Source: DATJLY01 sp963729295 (GTDB lineage Bacteria; Pseudomonadota; Alphaproteobacteria; ATCC43930; CGMCC-115725). From it: a stretch of DNA of 64,000 nt. Shown piece after piece: positions 16,823 to 23,832 of the stretch (position 1 is its first letter; each line of letters begins with the position of its first letter). Both the position numbers and the translations under genes were made by a program. The DNA lies in contig CAVSNJ010000006.1 of assembly GCA_963729295.1 (NCBI GenBank), positions 62,001 to 126,000 of the forward strand, read 5' to 3'. The notes beneath the pieces are model-generated. The model ran no database searches. It had not been told where the DNA came from and worked only from the letters and a program-made list of their open reading frames with translations.

Positions 16823-18043
16823 ATGGCCAGGACAGCGCGTGTCGCGATCATCGGCGGCGGCATCGGCGGGCTCTCCGCCGCGCTCGCGCTCGAGCAGCGC
16901 GGCATCGAAGTTGTGGTGTACGAGCAGTCGCCACAATTGGGCGATATCGGCGCCGGCCTCAATCTCAGCCCCAACGCGCTCAAAGTGTTCCGCGCGCTCG
17001 GCATCGAGGAAAGCGTCACCGGGATCGGCTATCAGGGCGATTTCCAGCTCATCCGCAACTGGAACAACGGCCGGCTCATCTCGCGCGTCGACCGCAAGGG
17101 ATTCGCCGCCCGCTTCGGCGCGCCGCACCTGACCGTGCACCGCGCCGATCTGACCGAAATCCTGGCGCGCGCGCTGAAGCGCGCCGAGATCAAGCTCGGC
17201 GCGCGCTGCATCGCGGTCGAGAGCGGCGGCGCCACGGCAGGCGCGCGCTTTGCCGACGGCAGCACGGCCGAGGCCGACGCGATCATCGGCGCCGACGGAC
17301 TCCATTCGGTCGTGCGCTCGTGCCTCTTCGGGCCCGAGGCGCCGCATTTCACCGGCTGCATCTGCTATCGCGGCCTCGTGCGTGTCGACGAGGCGCCGCG
17401 CGACATCGCCACGCGCGACAGCACGATGTGGATGGGACCGCATGGCCACGTCGTCCATTACCGCGTGCGGCGCGGCGAGCTTTTGAACATCGTCGCGCAT
17501 TTCGACACCGATGCCTGGACCGAGGAATCCTGGACGCGCGAGTGCGATCGCTCGGAGATCACGAACACCTATCAAGGCTGGCACGACGATCTCGTGCGGC
17601 TCTACGCGCTCGGCGAGCGCTGGTACAAATGGGCGCTCTACGACCGCGATCCGCTCGACCGCTGGAGCCGCGGGCGCGCGACGCTCTTGGGCGATTCCGC
17701 GCACGCGATGCTGCCGTATCTGGGGCAAGGCGCGTGCATGGCGATCGAGGACGGCTATGTGCTGGGCGCGCTCATCGCCAACGAGCCCGACATCACGGCC
17801 GCGCTCAAGACCTACGAGAGCCTGCGCATGCCGCGCACGCGGCGCACGGTCTTGGGATCGCGCATGCGCGCGCGCGAGAACCACCTCGCCTCGCCCTTGG
17901 CGCGGCTCGTGCGCGACGCAAAATTCGCGTTGCGCGACAAGTTCGGCGCCGACCGCACCGCGTTCCAGGCGGCCTGGCTCTACGAATACGACGTGGCGCA
18001 CGACCCGGCGCTCAAGGCCCGGGAACCGGCCGGCGCGGCATAG
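16823..18043 (+). CDS. FAD-dependent aromatic hydroxylase (salicylate/3-hydroxybenzoate hydroxylase family)
   Basis: The 406-residue class A flavoprotein monooxygenase shows all three diagnostic motifs: GxGxxG (IIGGGIGGLSAALALEQRG, residues about 8-26), DG (IIGADGLHSVVR, about 154-165) and GD (TLLGDSAHAMLPYLGQG, about 286-302). It uses NAD(P)H and oxygen to hydroxylate an aromatic acid. With gentisate-type dioxygenases and an isomerase nearby, 3-hydroxybenzoate 6-hydroxylase or a salicylate hydroxylase are the likeliest activities. This is inferred from context; the family does not reveal regiospecificity. GGGGAAG stands before the ATG, inside the 6-base gap after the previous stop. Confidence 0.88.
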   Translation: MARTARVAIIGGGIGGLSAALALEQRGIEVVVYEQSPQLGDIGAGLNLSPNALKVFRALGIEESVTGIGYQGDFQLIRNWNNGRLISRVDRKGFAARFGAPHLTVHRADLTEILARALKRAEIKLGARCIAVESGGATAGARFADGSTAEADAIIGADGLHSVVRSCLFGPEAPHFTGCICYRGLVRVDEAPRDIATRDSTMWMGPHGHVVHYRVRRGELLNIVAHFDTDAWTEESWTRECDRSEITNTYQGWHDDLVRLYALGERWYKWALYDRDPLDRWSRGRATLLGDSAHAMLPYLGQGACMAIEDGYVLGALIANEPDITAALKTYESLRMPRTRRTVLGSRMRARENHLASPLARLVRDAKFALRDKFGADRTAFQAAWLYEYDVAHDPALKAREPAGAA

Positions 18044-18167
18044 ACGCCCGCGTCCTTCGACGCCGCGCTTAGCTCACGATGAGGACGTGGTTACGTTTCC
18101 CCGTCCTCGACAACGCCACGGGCCGGGCCTATATGCAATTAGACGCGCCGCAACAGGAGGTTGAGGC

Positions 18168-19259
18168 ATGACGCAAGACTCCTTCTTTCTCGACCGCTCG
18201 GGCGCCCAGCCGACGTCATCCGCGCTCTGGCCGGCCATCGTCATCCCCAAGGAGGCGATCGACGAGGAGGTCGAGCGGCTCGCGCGCAGCGCTCGTCCGG
18301 CGAACGGACGGCGCCGCGCGCTGATCGTCCATCCGGCGAACAAGCTTACGACCGGCCTCGCGCCCGCGATCGAGGTGGCGCTCGACGTGCTGCTCCCGGG
18401 CGAGCGCACCGTGCCCTATCGGCAGAACTCGACCCAGGTCAATTTCGTGATCCGCGGCAAGGGCCATTCGGTGATCGGCGGCAAGCGCTTTGCCGTCGAT
18501 CTCTTCGACGTCTGGAACACGCCGTCGATGCACACCTATTGGCACGGCAACGACGGCAACGAGGCGCTCGTGCGCCTCACCTATTCCAACGCCTCGCTCC
18601 TCGAGTCGATGAATGTGCACTACGTCGAGGAGAATCCGCCGGCGGCCGAGGCGGTAAAGCACGAGGAGATGGCGGAGGAGGACAAGAAGCGGCGCGTCTC
18701 GCCATTTGGCACCTTCAAGCTCAACGAGGACGGGGCATATCTCATGCCCTACGAGGCGCTCATCAATCCGCCGGCGGTCGAATCGAAGGCGCTGCATTGG
18801 CCGTGGCAGGAGGTGCGCAAGGAGCTGATGAAGCTCGAGGCGCTCGGCAAGGATTATGTCGGGCGGCGGCTCTATCTTCTCTACAACCCGATGACCGGAC
18901 GCACCAACGGCTGCACGCCGTGCTTCTTTGCCACCATGACGATCCGCCCGCCCGGCATTGTCGACCGGCCGCACCGGCACAGCTCGGCCGCGATCAACTA
19001 TTATTTCCACGGCACCGGCCGCTCGACCGTCGAGGGCAAGGTGCTGCGCTGGAAAGCGGGCGATCTCATGTTGTCGGCGCCGGGCTGGGCCGTGCATAAC
19101 CACGCCTCCGACGACGGCGACTTCGTGCACGAGCTGACGGTGCAGGACCAGCCGCTGCACATCGCGATGGAATCGCTGTTGTGGCAGGAAAGCCTGAAGC
19201 TGCCGATGGCGGTGCTGGGCCAGCAGGAAGGCTTCGGCACCAACAAGATGGCGGGGTGA
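18168..19259 (+). CDS. Bicupin, gentisate dioxygenase-like, with metal site in the C-terminal cupin
   Basis: The 363-residue protein has two cupin domains (about 70-140 and 255-335) and the length of gentisate 1,2-dioxygenases. The ligand pattern is reversed from the gene at position 3. The first cupin reads PYRQNSTQVNFVIRGKG with no HxH, while the second has RPHRHSSAAINYYFHGTG and a later AVHNHASD, the full set. It may be a ring-cleavage dioxygenase of another substrate or an isomerase/hydrolase. A strong AGGAGGTTGAGG precedes the ATG, after a 124-base gap with an AT-rich TATATG, so it may have its own promoter. The DapA-family gene follows by 3 bases. Confidence 0.72.
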   Translation: MTQDSFFLDRSGAQPTSSALWPAIVIPKEAIDEEVERLARSARPANGRRRALIVHPANKLTTGLAPAIEVALDVLLPGERTVPYRQNSTQVNFVIRGKGHSVIGGKRFAVDLFDVWNTPSMHTYWHGNDGNEALVRLTYSNASLLESMNVHYVEENPPAAEAVKHEEMAEEDKKRRVSPFGTFKLNEDGAYLMPYEALINPPAVESKALHWPWQEVRKELMKLEALGKDYVGRRLYLLYNPMTGRTNGCTPCFFATMTIRPPGIVDRPHRHSSAAINYYFHGTGRSTVEGKVLRWKAGDLMLSAPGWAVHNHASDDGDFVHELTVQDQPLHIAMESLLWQESLKLPMAVLGQQEGFGTNKMAG

Positions 19260-19262
19260 GAC

Positions 19263-20186
19263 ATGATCCCGTTGCAGGAAAACTTCCTCAAAGGCTCCTA
19301 CCCGCCGATCGTCACGCCGTTCCGCGACGGCGCGGTCGATTACGAGACCTATGCGCGGCTCGTCGAGCGCCAGGTGACGGAAGGCTCGCACGGCATCGTC
19401 GTCAACGGCACGACGAGCGAGCCTTCGACGCTGACAATCGAGGAGCGCATCCGCTTGCTCGAGGTCGCGACGCGCGCCGTGCGCGGCCGCATTCCGGTCG
19501 TCGCCGCCACCGGCTCGCAGAGCCATGCCGACAGCATCGTGCTGACGGAAGGCGCGAAGGCGGCGGGCGCCGACGCGGTGCTGATCGTGACCCCCTATTT
19601 CATCCGCCCGCCGCAGCGCGGCCTCATCGAGTATTACCTCGATCTCGGCAAGCGCACCGATCTGCCGGTGATGATCTATCACATCCCGGGCCGCGCGGCG
19701 GTCAATGTCACGGTCGACACAGTGGTGGCGATCGCCGAGAAGCTGCCGCGGCTTGTCGGCATGAAGCATGCCGTGAACGATCTAACCCTGGTGAGCGACG
19801 TGCTCGCGCGATTGGGCTTCGAGTTCCGCATCCATGTCGGGCTCGAGGATCTATCGTTCCCGATGCTGGCGGTGGGCGCCTGCGGCCTGATGAACGCGGT
19901 CGGCAATCTTCTGCCGCGCAAGGTGGCGCAGCTTTACGAGGTGACGGCCGCCGGCCGCATGGCCGAGGCGCGCGCGCTCCACTACGAGCTCTGGGAGCTG
20001 AACCAGGCGGTGTTCTTCGACACCAATCCCATTCCGATGAAATACATGATGAAGCGGCTCGGCATCCTCCCGACCGAGGAGCACCGCCTGCCGATGGTGC
20101 CTTCGACGCCCGAGCTGCAAAAGCGCCTCGACGGCGTCCTGACGCGGGCAGGATTGCTGCCCGAAGGACGCGCCGCCGCGGAGTAG
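19263..20186 (+). CDS. DapA-family (dihydrodipicolinate synthase/N-acetylneuraminate lyase) protein
   Basis: The 307-residue TIM-barrel enzyme has the class I aldolase landmarks: GTTSEPSTLTIEER near residue 47, the active tyrosine in MIYHIPGRAAVNV and the Schiff-base lysine in LVGMKHAVND. These fit a true 4-hydroxy-tetrahydrodipicolinate synthase or one of the many aldolase/hydratase paralogues. Placement directly after a ring-cleavage-type bicupin suggests a retro-aldol step on an aromatic breakdown product, as inference. The last 67 bases belong to a 151-bp segment that recurs 1833 bases downstream. The stop lies inside that repeat. Confidence 0.82.
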   Translation: MIPLQENFLKGSYPPIVTPFRDGAVDYETYARLVERQVTEGSHGIVVNGTTSEPSTLTIEERIRLLEVATRAVRGRIPVVAATGSQSHADSIVLTEGAKAAGADAVLIVTPYFIRPPQRGLIEYYLDLGKRTDLPVMIYHIPGRAAVNVTVDTVVAIAEKLPRLVGMKHAVNDLTLVSDVLARLGFEFRIHVGLEDLSFPMLAVGACGLMNAVGNLLPRKVAQLYEVTAAGRMAEARALHYELWELNQAVFFDTNPIPMKYMMKRLGILPTEEHRLPMVPSTPELQKRLDGVLTRAGLLPEGRAAAE

Positions 20187-20270
20187 CGGCGCGAATCGAA
20201 GCCGAACATCGGCCCTCGTCTTCCGCGCCCAAGGGCCTTGCTTTTCATACGCATTTGTGATATATATGCG
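20120..20270 (+). repeat. 151-bp direct repeat, copy A (3' end of the DapA-family gene)
   Basis: This segment is repeated in the same orientation at 21953-22103 with no gaps and three mismatches by my hand alignment (near 20181 and 20196-20197). It covers the last 67 bases of the DapA-family gene and 84 bases beyond, ending in an AT-rich stretch (GCATTTGTGATATATATGCG). The copies bound a low-GC islet, the arrangement left by insertion at a gene's 3' end or by a duplication. Confidence 0.9.
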
Positions 20271-20404
20271 GAATTATCACCCTGAACAATAGGCGTCTAT
20301 AGGTAGTATGCGCCAGATTAGAACGTGATTCCAGTAACTTAGTGGCGCTGCGCTATGGCAAGACAAATGTACGCGTCTTGCGGAAGGTACTCTAAGATAG
20401 CACG

Positions 20405-20662
20405 ATGCGTGCGCGAGAACTCAATGCGGCTCGTGTGTCGTGTTCGGCGCTTGGCGCTGCGCGCGATGATTCTGCGTGCTCTTGGCGCGCATGGTTTCCT
20501 GACCTTCAAATCCCTGACGGGCTGACCTTCGATGATCTGAAAGTCGCCGCTGTGCTCATTCGCGCGTGGCAGGACGACGAGGAGTCAACAGCGATTCCCT
20601 TGGCCGCAAGATTGGTTGAGCACTTTCGGGCGGCGGTCGCAAAGAACTCAGAAAAGTGCTGA
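20405..20662 (+). CDS. Hypothetical small protein in the islet
   Basis: This 85-residue frame is not recognised. The part from residue 29 on looks protein-like, with WFPDLQIPDGLTFDDLKVAA followed by an amphipathic region (AWQDDEESTAIPLAARLVEHF); the first 25 residues are less convincing. It overlaps the 3' end of the convergent 206-codon gene by 107 bases, so at least one of the two ends may be unreal. A GGAAGG lies about 20 bases before the ATG, too far for a good ribosome site. No membrane segment or signal is visible. Confidence 0.4.
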   Translation: MRARELNAARVSCSALGAARDDSACSWRAWFPDLQIPDGLTFDDLKVAAVLIRAWQDDEESTAIPLAARLVEHFRAAVAKNSEKC

Positions 20663-21176
20663 TTGGCAGCAAGCGTTGATTGAGGACATTGGCGGTATTG
20701 ATCAGATTCATGATCCTCGGAAGCGCGATTGGAAGATTGCCAACCTCAAGATAATCGCCATCCGAGCGGACATTGATGCATTCAAGTGTCAGAGGGTTGT
20801 CAGACAGAAAACCACCCCAACCCGAATGCACGAGCACGTTGCGGTCTTTCGCTGCCAACAAAATGTCCGTCATCAACTTGAGCGCAGTATCTTTGTGCGG
20901 TTCAAGCGCAGGCAAATTTCGGAATGCTTTTTTCCAAATGTCAGATCGCTTGCTCCATGCGAGCGGAATTTGATGACTAGGTGCCGTAGCCCACGTCAAA
21001 ATGGTGATCGTGACGAGGTCAAGAAGAAAGTGAGTTTCAAAGCGACCCCATGCCACGAGATACATACCGAACACGCGATAGAATTCGCCTGCGTTGCGCG
21101 GGTCATCGAAGTAGGGCGTTGGGTCGCCCCTAAAGCGGATAAGATGGTGTTGGTCGCGCGGGAGAGTTTCAGGCAT
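20556..21176 (-). CDS. Hypothetical protein with an RNxxxH (HEPN-like) motif
   Basis: The 206-residue protein is not recognised as a named family. It is mostly alpha-helical in character: an aromatic-rich first part (FYRVFGMYLVAWGRFETHF, about residues 32-50), a helix-like middle, then AKDRNVLVHSGWGG at about 110-123. The Arg112-Asn113-x3-His117 spacing matches the Rx4-6H active motif of HEPN nucleases, where a polar residue after Arg is usual. That match is suggestive only. The last 30 residues (PRESLLTPRRPATRE) look poorly conserved. It lies downstream of another minus-strand gene, separated by two short palindromes. Confidence 0.6.
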   Translation of the reverse strand: MPETLPRDQHHLIRFRGDPTPYFDDPRNAGEFYRVFGMYLVAWGRFETHFLLDLVTITILTWATAPSHQIPLAWSKRSDIWKKAFRNLPALEPHKDTALKLMTDILLAAKDRNVLVHSGWGGFLSDNPLTLECINVRSDGDYLEVGNLPIALPRIMNLINTANVLNQRLLPISTFLSSLRPPPESAQPILRPRESLLTPRRPATRE

Positions 21177-21249
21177 GGCTAGTGCTTCGCCTGAGATTTG
21201 GGAGACTGAGCCTTGCCCGCTGCCGACTGTAATTGTTGTGACAGAGCCC

Positions 21250-21294
21250 GAGATACTTGTGGAGGTATCTCAAATGCGATGTGCATCGCATTTG
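21250..21294. repeat. Two adjacent perfect inverted repeats
   Basis: A 7-bp inverted repeat (GAGATAC, 21250-21256, with GTATCTC, 21265-21271) abuts an 11-bp perfect one (CAAATGCGATG, 21271-21281, with CATCGCATTTG, 21284-21294, loop TG). They lie in the 130 bases between two minus-strand genes of the islet. There is no U-tract, so an operator or recombination site is as likely as a terminator. Confidence 0.6.
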
Positions 21295-21306
21295 GCAAAC
21301 GCAAAC

Positions 21307-21597
21307 TTAGCGCGACGGTGCCTTTGGCAGGCGCGTGAGACGCTGCGATTTTTCTACTGGAAGCGTCAGAAGTTTTTCGACGTGGCTCTGTTTGGCGACA
21401 GGAGGCACCGGGCGCGCCTCAATCAATTGTTCATCAAATGACAAAATCAGCAACCGCTCAATCAGATCGTTGAGTTGATTGGGATGCAGAAGAAAATACG
21501 AGTCGCCACCCGCGGTGCCAAACGCCAGGACGATTGCTTCCTTATCAAGCACTTTCCCGGTAAGTCGCGTAACAAGCTTCGCATCAGCGGTTGTCAT
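21307..21597 (-). CDS. Hypothetical small protein in the islet
   Basis: The 96-residue protein starts at MTTADAKLVTRLTGKV; a longer frame from 21624 adds nine residues but has a less natural N terminus. It reads like a real soluble protein: VLAFGTAGGDSYFLLHPNQL suggests two beta strands and a turn, followed by a helix (LNDLIERLLILSF), then a basic tail. A GGAGC-like site precedes the chosen ATG. It is not recognised. It could form an operon with the 206-codon gene downstream, with two palindromes between them. Confidence 0.5.
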   Translation of the reverse strand: MTTADAKLVTRLTGKVLDKEAIVLAFGTAGGDSYFLLHPNQLNDLIERLLILSFDEQLIEARPVPPVAKQSHVEKLLTLPVEKSQRLTRLPKAPSR

Positions 21598-21739
21598 CAA
21601 TTCGCTCCTAGTTCGGTCTTGCAACCTCTAGGATAGCGACGCGCGGGGCCGGGGTGCGAATCGGGCCCCGTTCTTCATTTGGACATGAGTAGATTCCGAA
21701 TCTTGGGGGTGCCGGCCTGCCCATGATACCTAACGCGCC

Positions 21740-21934
21740 ATGTCTTCAGTGGCCGCATCGTTGCGACTTGAGGCCGAGCAATGCCTGCGCGAAGCCAGGG
21801 AAGCTGTCGAGGGGCCAGATAAGACGGCCCTGTTGCTCAGGGCGGCGCGGCTTCACGCCAACGCGCTGAAGCTGGAAACGATTCGAGGCGCGGCCCCCCC
21901 CCCGTCGTGTAAATGTGCTATGCTTGCCGCATGA
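21740..21934 (+). CDS. Hypothetical small helical protein with C10 tract
   Basis: The 64-residue frame begins MSSVAASLRLEAEQCLREAR and continues LLLRAARLHANALKLE, a strongly amphipathic helical pattern similar to small uncharacterised proteins of Rhizobiales. The natural end is probably soon after LETIRG, because the remaining codons run through a tract of ten cytosines (21894-21903) and give a proline/cysteine tail that looks random. The tract may have shifted the frame. It ends 18 bases before repeat copy B. Confidence 0.4.
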   Translation: MSSVAASLRLEAEQCLREAREAVEGPDKTALLLRAARLHANALKLETIRGAAPPPSCKCAMLAA

Positions 21935-21952
21935 CACGATGCCCCAGCGACG

Positions 21953-22103
21953 AAAGCGCCTCGACGGCGTCCTGACGCGGGCAGGATTGCTGCCCGAAGG
22001 ACGCGCCGCCGCCGAGTAGCGGCGCGGCTCGAAGCCGAACATCGGCCCTCGTCTTCCGCGCCCAAGGGCCTTGCTTTTCATACGCATTTGTGATATATAT
22101 GCG
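21953..22103 (+). repeat. 151-bp direct repeat, copy B
   Basis: This is a second copy of 20120-20270, offset by 1833 bases, with three mismatches. It contains a remnant of the 3' end of the DapA-family gene without the rest of that gene. Just beyond it the sequence differs from that after copy A. At its right end TACGCAT and ATGCGTA make a 7-bp inverted repeat (22081-22105) that is broken in copy A. Confidence 0.9.
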
Positions 22104-22400
22104 TACGAGCGAATTGCGCCTGGCGCGATCTGGCTCGTGGCGTCCCAACCTCGCGGAATCCGCGAGTTTTCGCGTTCTCCGGGCACCAGGAGTAACTGGA
22201 AGAGGCGGAAATGCTTCTGCGCGACGGTGGCGGACGCGGCGTAATGTACGTATTATGCAGGAGACTCAACCGGTTGCGCCGATAAAACGGTGTTTGCGCC
22301 GGCGCCGAGATAGGCATGGATAGGCATTTGCCACCGAAGCGGCGCCGTGACGGGGGCGCGGCGATCGAACTCGGCCCCGGGGAACGCGGCAAATCGCCGG
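22104..22400. other. Intergenic region without a recognised gene
   Basis: No convincing gene is seen on either strand. The stretch has a small palindrome (CGCGGAATCCGCG near 22153) and a short tandem (ATAGGCATGGATAGGCAT near 22310). It ends at the stop codon of the minus-strand SDR gene. Confidence 0.5.
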
Positions 22401-23165
22401 TCAGCTCGCCACGGTGACGCCGCCGTCGACGACGAGCGTCTGGCCGGTGATGTAGCGCCCGGCGGGCGAGACGAGCAGCAGCGCCGCACCCGCGATATCC
22501 TCGGGCTCGCCGAGCCGGCCCAAGGGCGTCGCCTCGAGCCGGCGCGTCACCAGCGCCTCGTCCTCCCACAGCGCGCGCGCGAACTCGGTGCGGATGAGGC
22601 CGGGCGCGATGCAGTTGACGCGGATATTGTGCGCGCCCCATTCGAGCGCGAGGTTGCGCGTCAATTGCATCTCGGCCGCTTTCGAGACGGCATAGCCGCC
22701 CAACCCGCGCGTGCCGCGCAAGCCCGCGATGCTGGAGAGGATGAGGATGGCGCCGTCGCGCCGCGCCGCCATCTCCGGCAGGACGAGGCCCGAGAGGTAG
22801 AGCACGTTCTTCACATTGGCAGCGAAGATGCGGTCGAACGCCGCCTCGGGCATCTCGACCATCGGCCCGTAATGCGGATTGACGCCGGCGCAGCAGACGA
22901 GAATGTCGGCCGCACCGAGATTTTGCCGCGTCGCATCGACGAGGTTTCGGAGCTGTGCCTGGTCACCGGCATGGGCCGCGACCGCGAGCGCGCTCATGCC
23001 CGCCGCGCGGATCGCGGATGCTGCCGCCTCGCACTGATCCTGCTTGCGGCTCGAGATCACGACCTTGGCGCCGGCGCCGGCCAGCGCCTCGGCAATGGCG
23101 CGGCCGATGCCGCGCGACGATCCGGTGACGATCGCGGTCTTGCCGGTAAGATCGAACAGCGTCAT
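22401..23165 (-). CDS. Short-chain dehydrogenase/reductase (FabG-like)
   Basis: The 254-residue classical SDR has the cofactor motif TGSSRGIGRAIAEAL (about residues 14-28), CAGVNPHYG for the NNAG element, active Ser in ILSSIAG and the YxxxK pair in GGYAVSKAAE (about 154-163). It should be an NAD(P)-dependent alcohol or keto reductase. The substrate cannot be assigned. It is divergent from the isomerase gene, with 25 bases between start codons, so the two may share a control region. Confidence 0.88.
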   Translation of the reverse strand: MTLFDLTGKTAIVTGSSRGIGRAIAEALAGAGAKVVISSRKQDQCEAAASAIRAAGMSALAVAAHAGDQAQLRNLVDATRQNLGAADILVCCAGVNPHYGPMVEMPEAAFDRIFAANVKNVLYLSGLVLPEMAARRDGAILILSSIAGLRGTRGLGGYAVSKAAEMQLTRNLALEWGAHNIRVNCIAPGLIRTEFARALWEDEALVTRRLEATPLGRLGEPEDIAGAALLLVSPAGRYITGQTLVVDGGVTVAS

Positions 23166-23190
23166 CGTGCGCTCGCGGAGGGAAGGGGCG

Positions 23191-23829
23191 ATGATGAAGC
23201 TTTACACCTATTACCGCTCGCAGGCGAGCTACCGCGTGCGCATCGCGCTCAGCCTCAAGGGGTTGGAGCGCGAGGACTCGTTCCTGCACCTCGAAAAAGG
23301 CGACCAGTTCAAGGCGGAATATCAGGCGATCAACCCGCAGATGGTGGTGCCGACGCTCGTCGACGGCCGCACCAAATTGTTCCAATCGTTCGCCATCCTC
23401 GAATATCTCGAAGAGAAATATCCAACGCCGCCGCTCCTGCCGAAGGACGCCGAAGCGCGCGCGTGGGTGCGCGGGTTCGCCCTCATCAATGTCGCCGATT
23501 CGCATCCGCTGATCGTGCCGCGCATCCGCCACTACCTGACCGAGGATCTGGGCGTGCCGCCGGAGAAGATGCTGGCTTGGATTCAGCATTGGCTCGGCGC
23601 CGGGCTCGCCGCGATGGAGACGCTTCTGACCGAGCACAAAAGCGGCAAGTTCTGTCACGGCGACGCGGTGACGTTGGCCGACATCTGCCTCGTCACGCAA
23701 GTGACACCGGCGCAAACCTTCAAGACCGACATGGCACCCTATCCGCGCGTCATGGCGATCTACGACAATTTGATGCGGATCCCCGCCTTTGCCGCCGCAT
23801 CGCCGGGAAAGCAGCCCGACGCCGAGTGA
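23191..23829 (+). CDS. maiA: Maleylacetoacetate/maleylpyruvate isomerase (zeta-class GST)
   Basis: The 212-residue protein has the zeta-class glutathione transferase signature near the N terminus, YYRSQASYRVRIALSLKG, then the thioredoxin-like NPQMVVPTLVDG and QSFAILEYLEEKYP, and a C-terminal helical domain. Family members isomerise maleylacetoacetate or maleylpyruvate with glutathione. Given gentisate dioxygenase-type genes in the window, maleylpyruvate is a plausible substrate, making fumarylpyruvate. A GGAGGGAAGGGG stretch precedes the double ATG; initiation may occur at either. No fumarylpyruvate or fumarylacetoacetate hydrolase gene is next to it. Confidence 0.88.
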   Translation: MMKLYTYYRSQASYRVRIALSLKGLEREDSFLHLEKGDQFKAEYQAINPQMVVPTLVDGRTKLFQSFAILEYLEEKYPTPPLLPKDAEARAWVRGFALINVADSHPLIVPRIRHYLTEDLGVPPEKMLAWIQHWLGAGLAAMETLLTEHKSGKFCHGDAVTLADICLVTQVTPAQTFKTDMAPYPRVMAIYDNLMRIPAFAAASPGKQPDAE

Positions 23830-23832
23830 GCC

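Larger units (their letters stand above)
20271..21952. other. Low-GC islet bounded by 151-bp direct repeats
   Basis: These 1682 bases differ from the surroundings in base composition and codon use: AT-rich words such as GAATTATCACC and AACTTAGTGG are common, and codons like AAT, TTT and ATT recur. The region encodes four short unrecognised proteins and no recognisable transposase, integrase or resolvase. The exact edges coincide with the inner ends of the direct repeats. It could be an integrated mobile islet, a decayed element, or DNA acquired through a circular intermediate by single crossover in the repeat. Confidence 0.7.

Noticed and set aside
20207..20248. Minus-strand small frame starting MKSKALGRGRR in both repeat copies
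   Set aside because: It is open in both copies only because the repeat is nearly identical; it is Arg/Ser-rich, runs antisense through the DapA-family gene end and has no ribosome site.
20271..21952. Insertion sequence
   Set aside because: No transposase-like protein and no terminal inverted repeats at the islet edges; the 151-bp direct repeats are far longer than target-site duplications.
22090..22323. Plus-strand 77-codon frame after repeat copy B
   Set aside because: Composition is Arg-rich without hydrophobic pattern, and it crosses the repeat boundary; it looks like chance.
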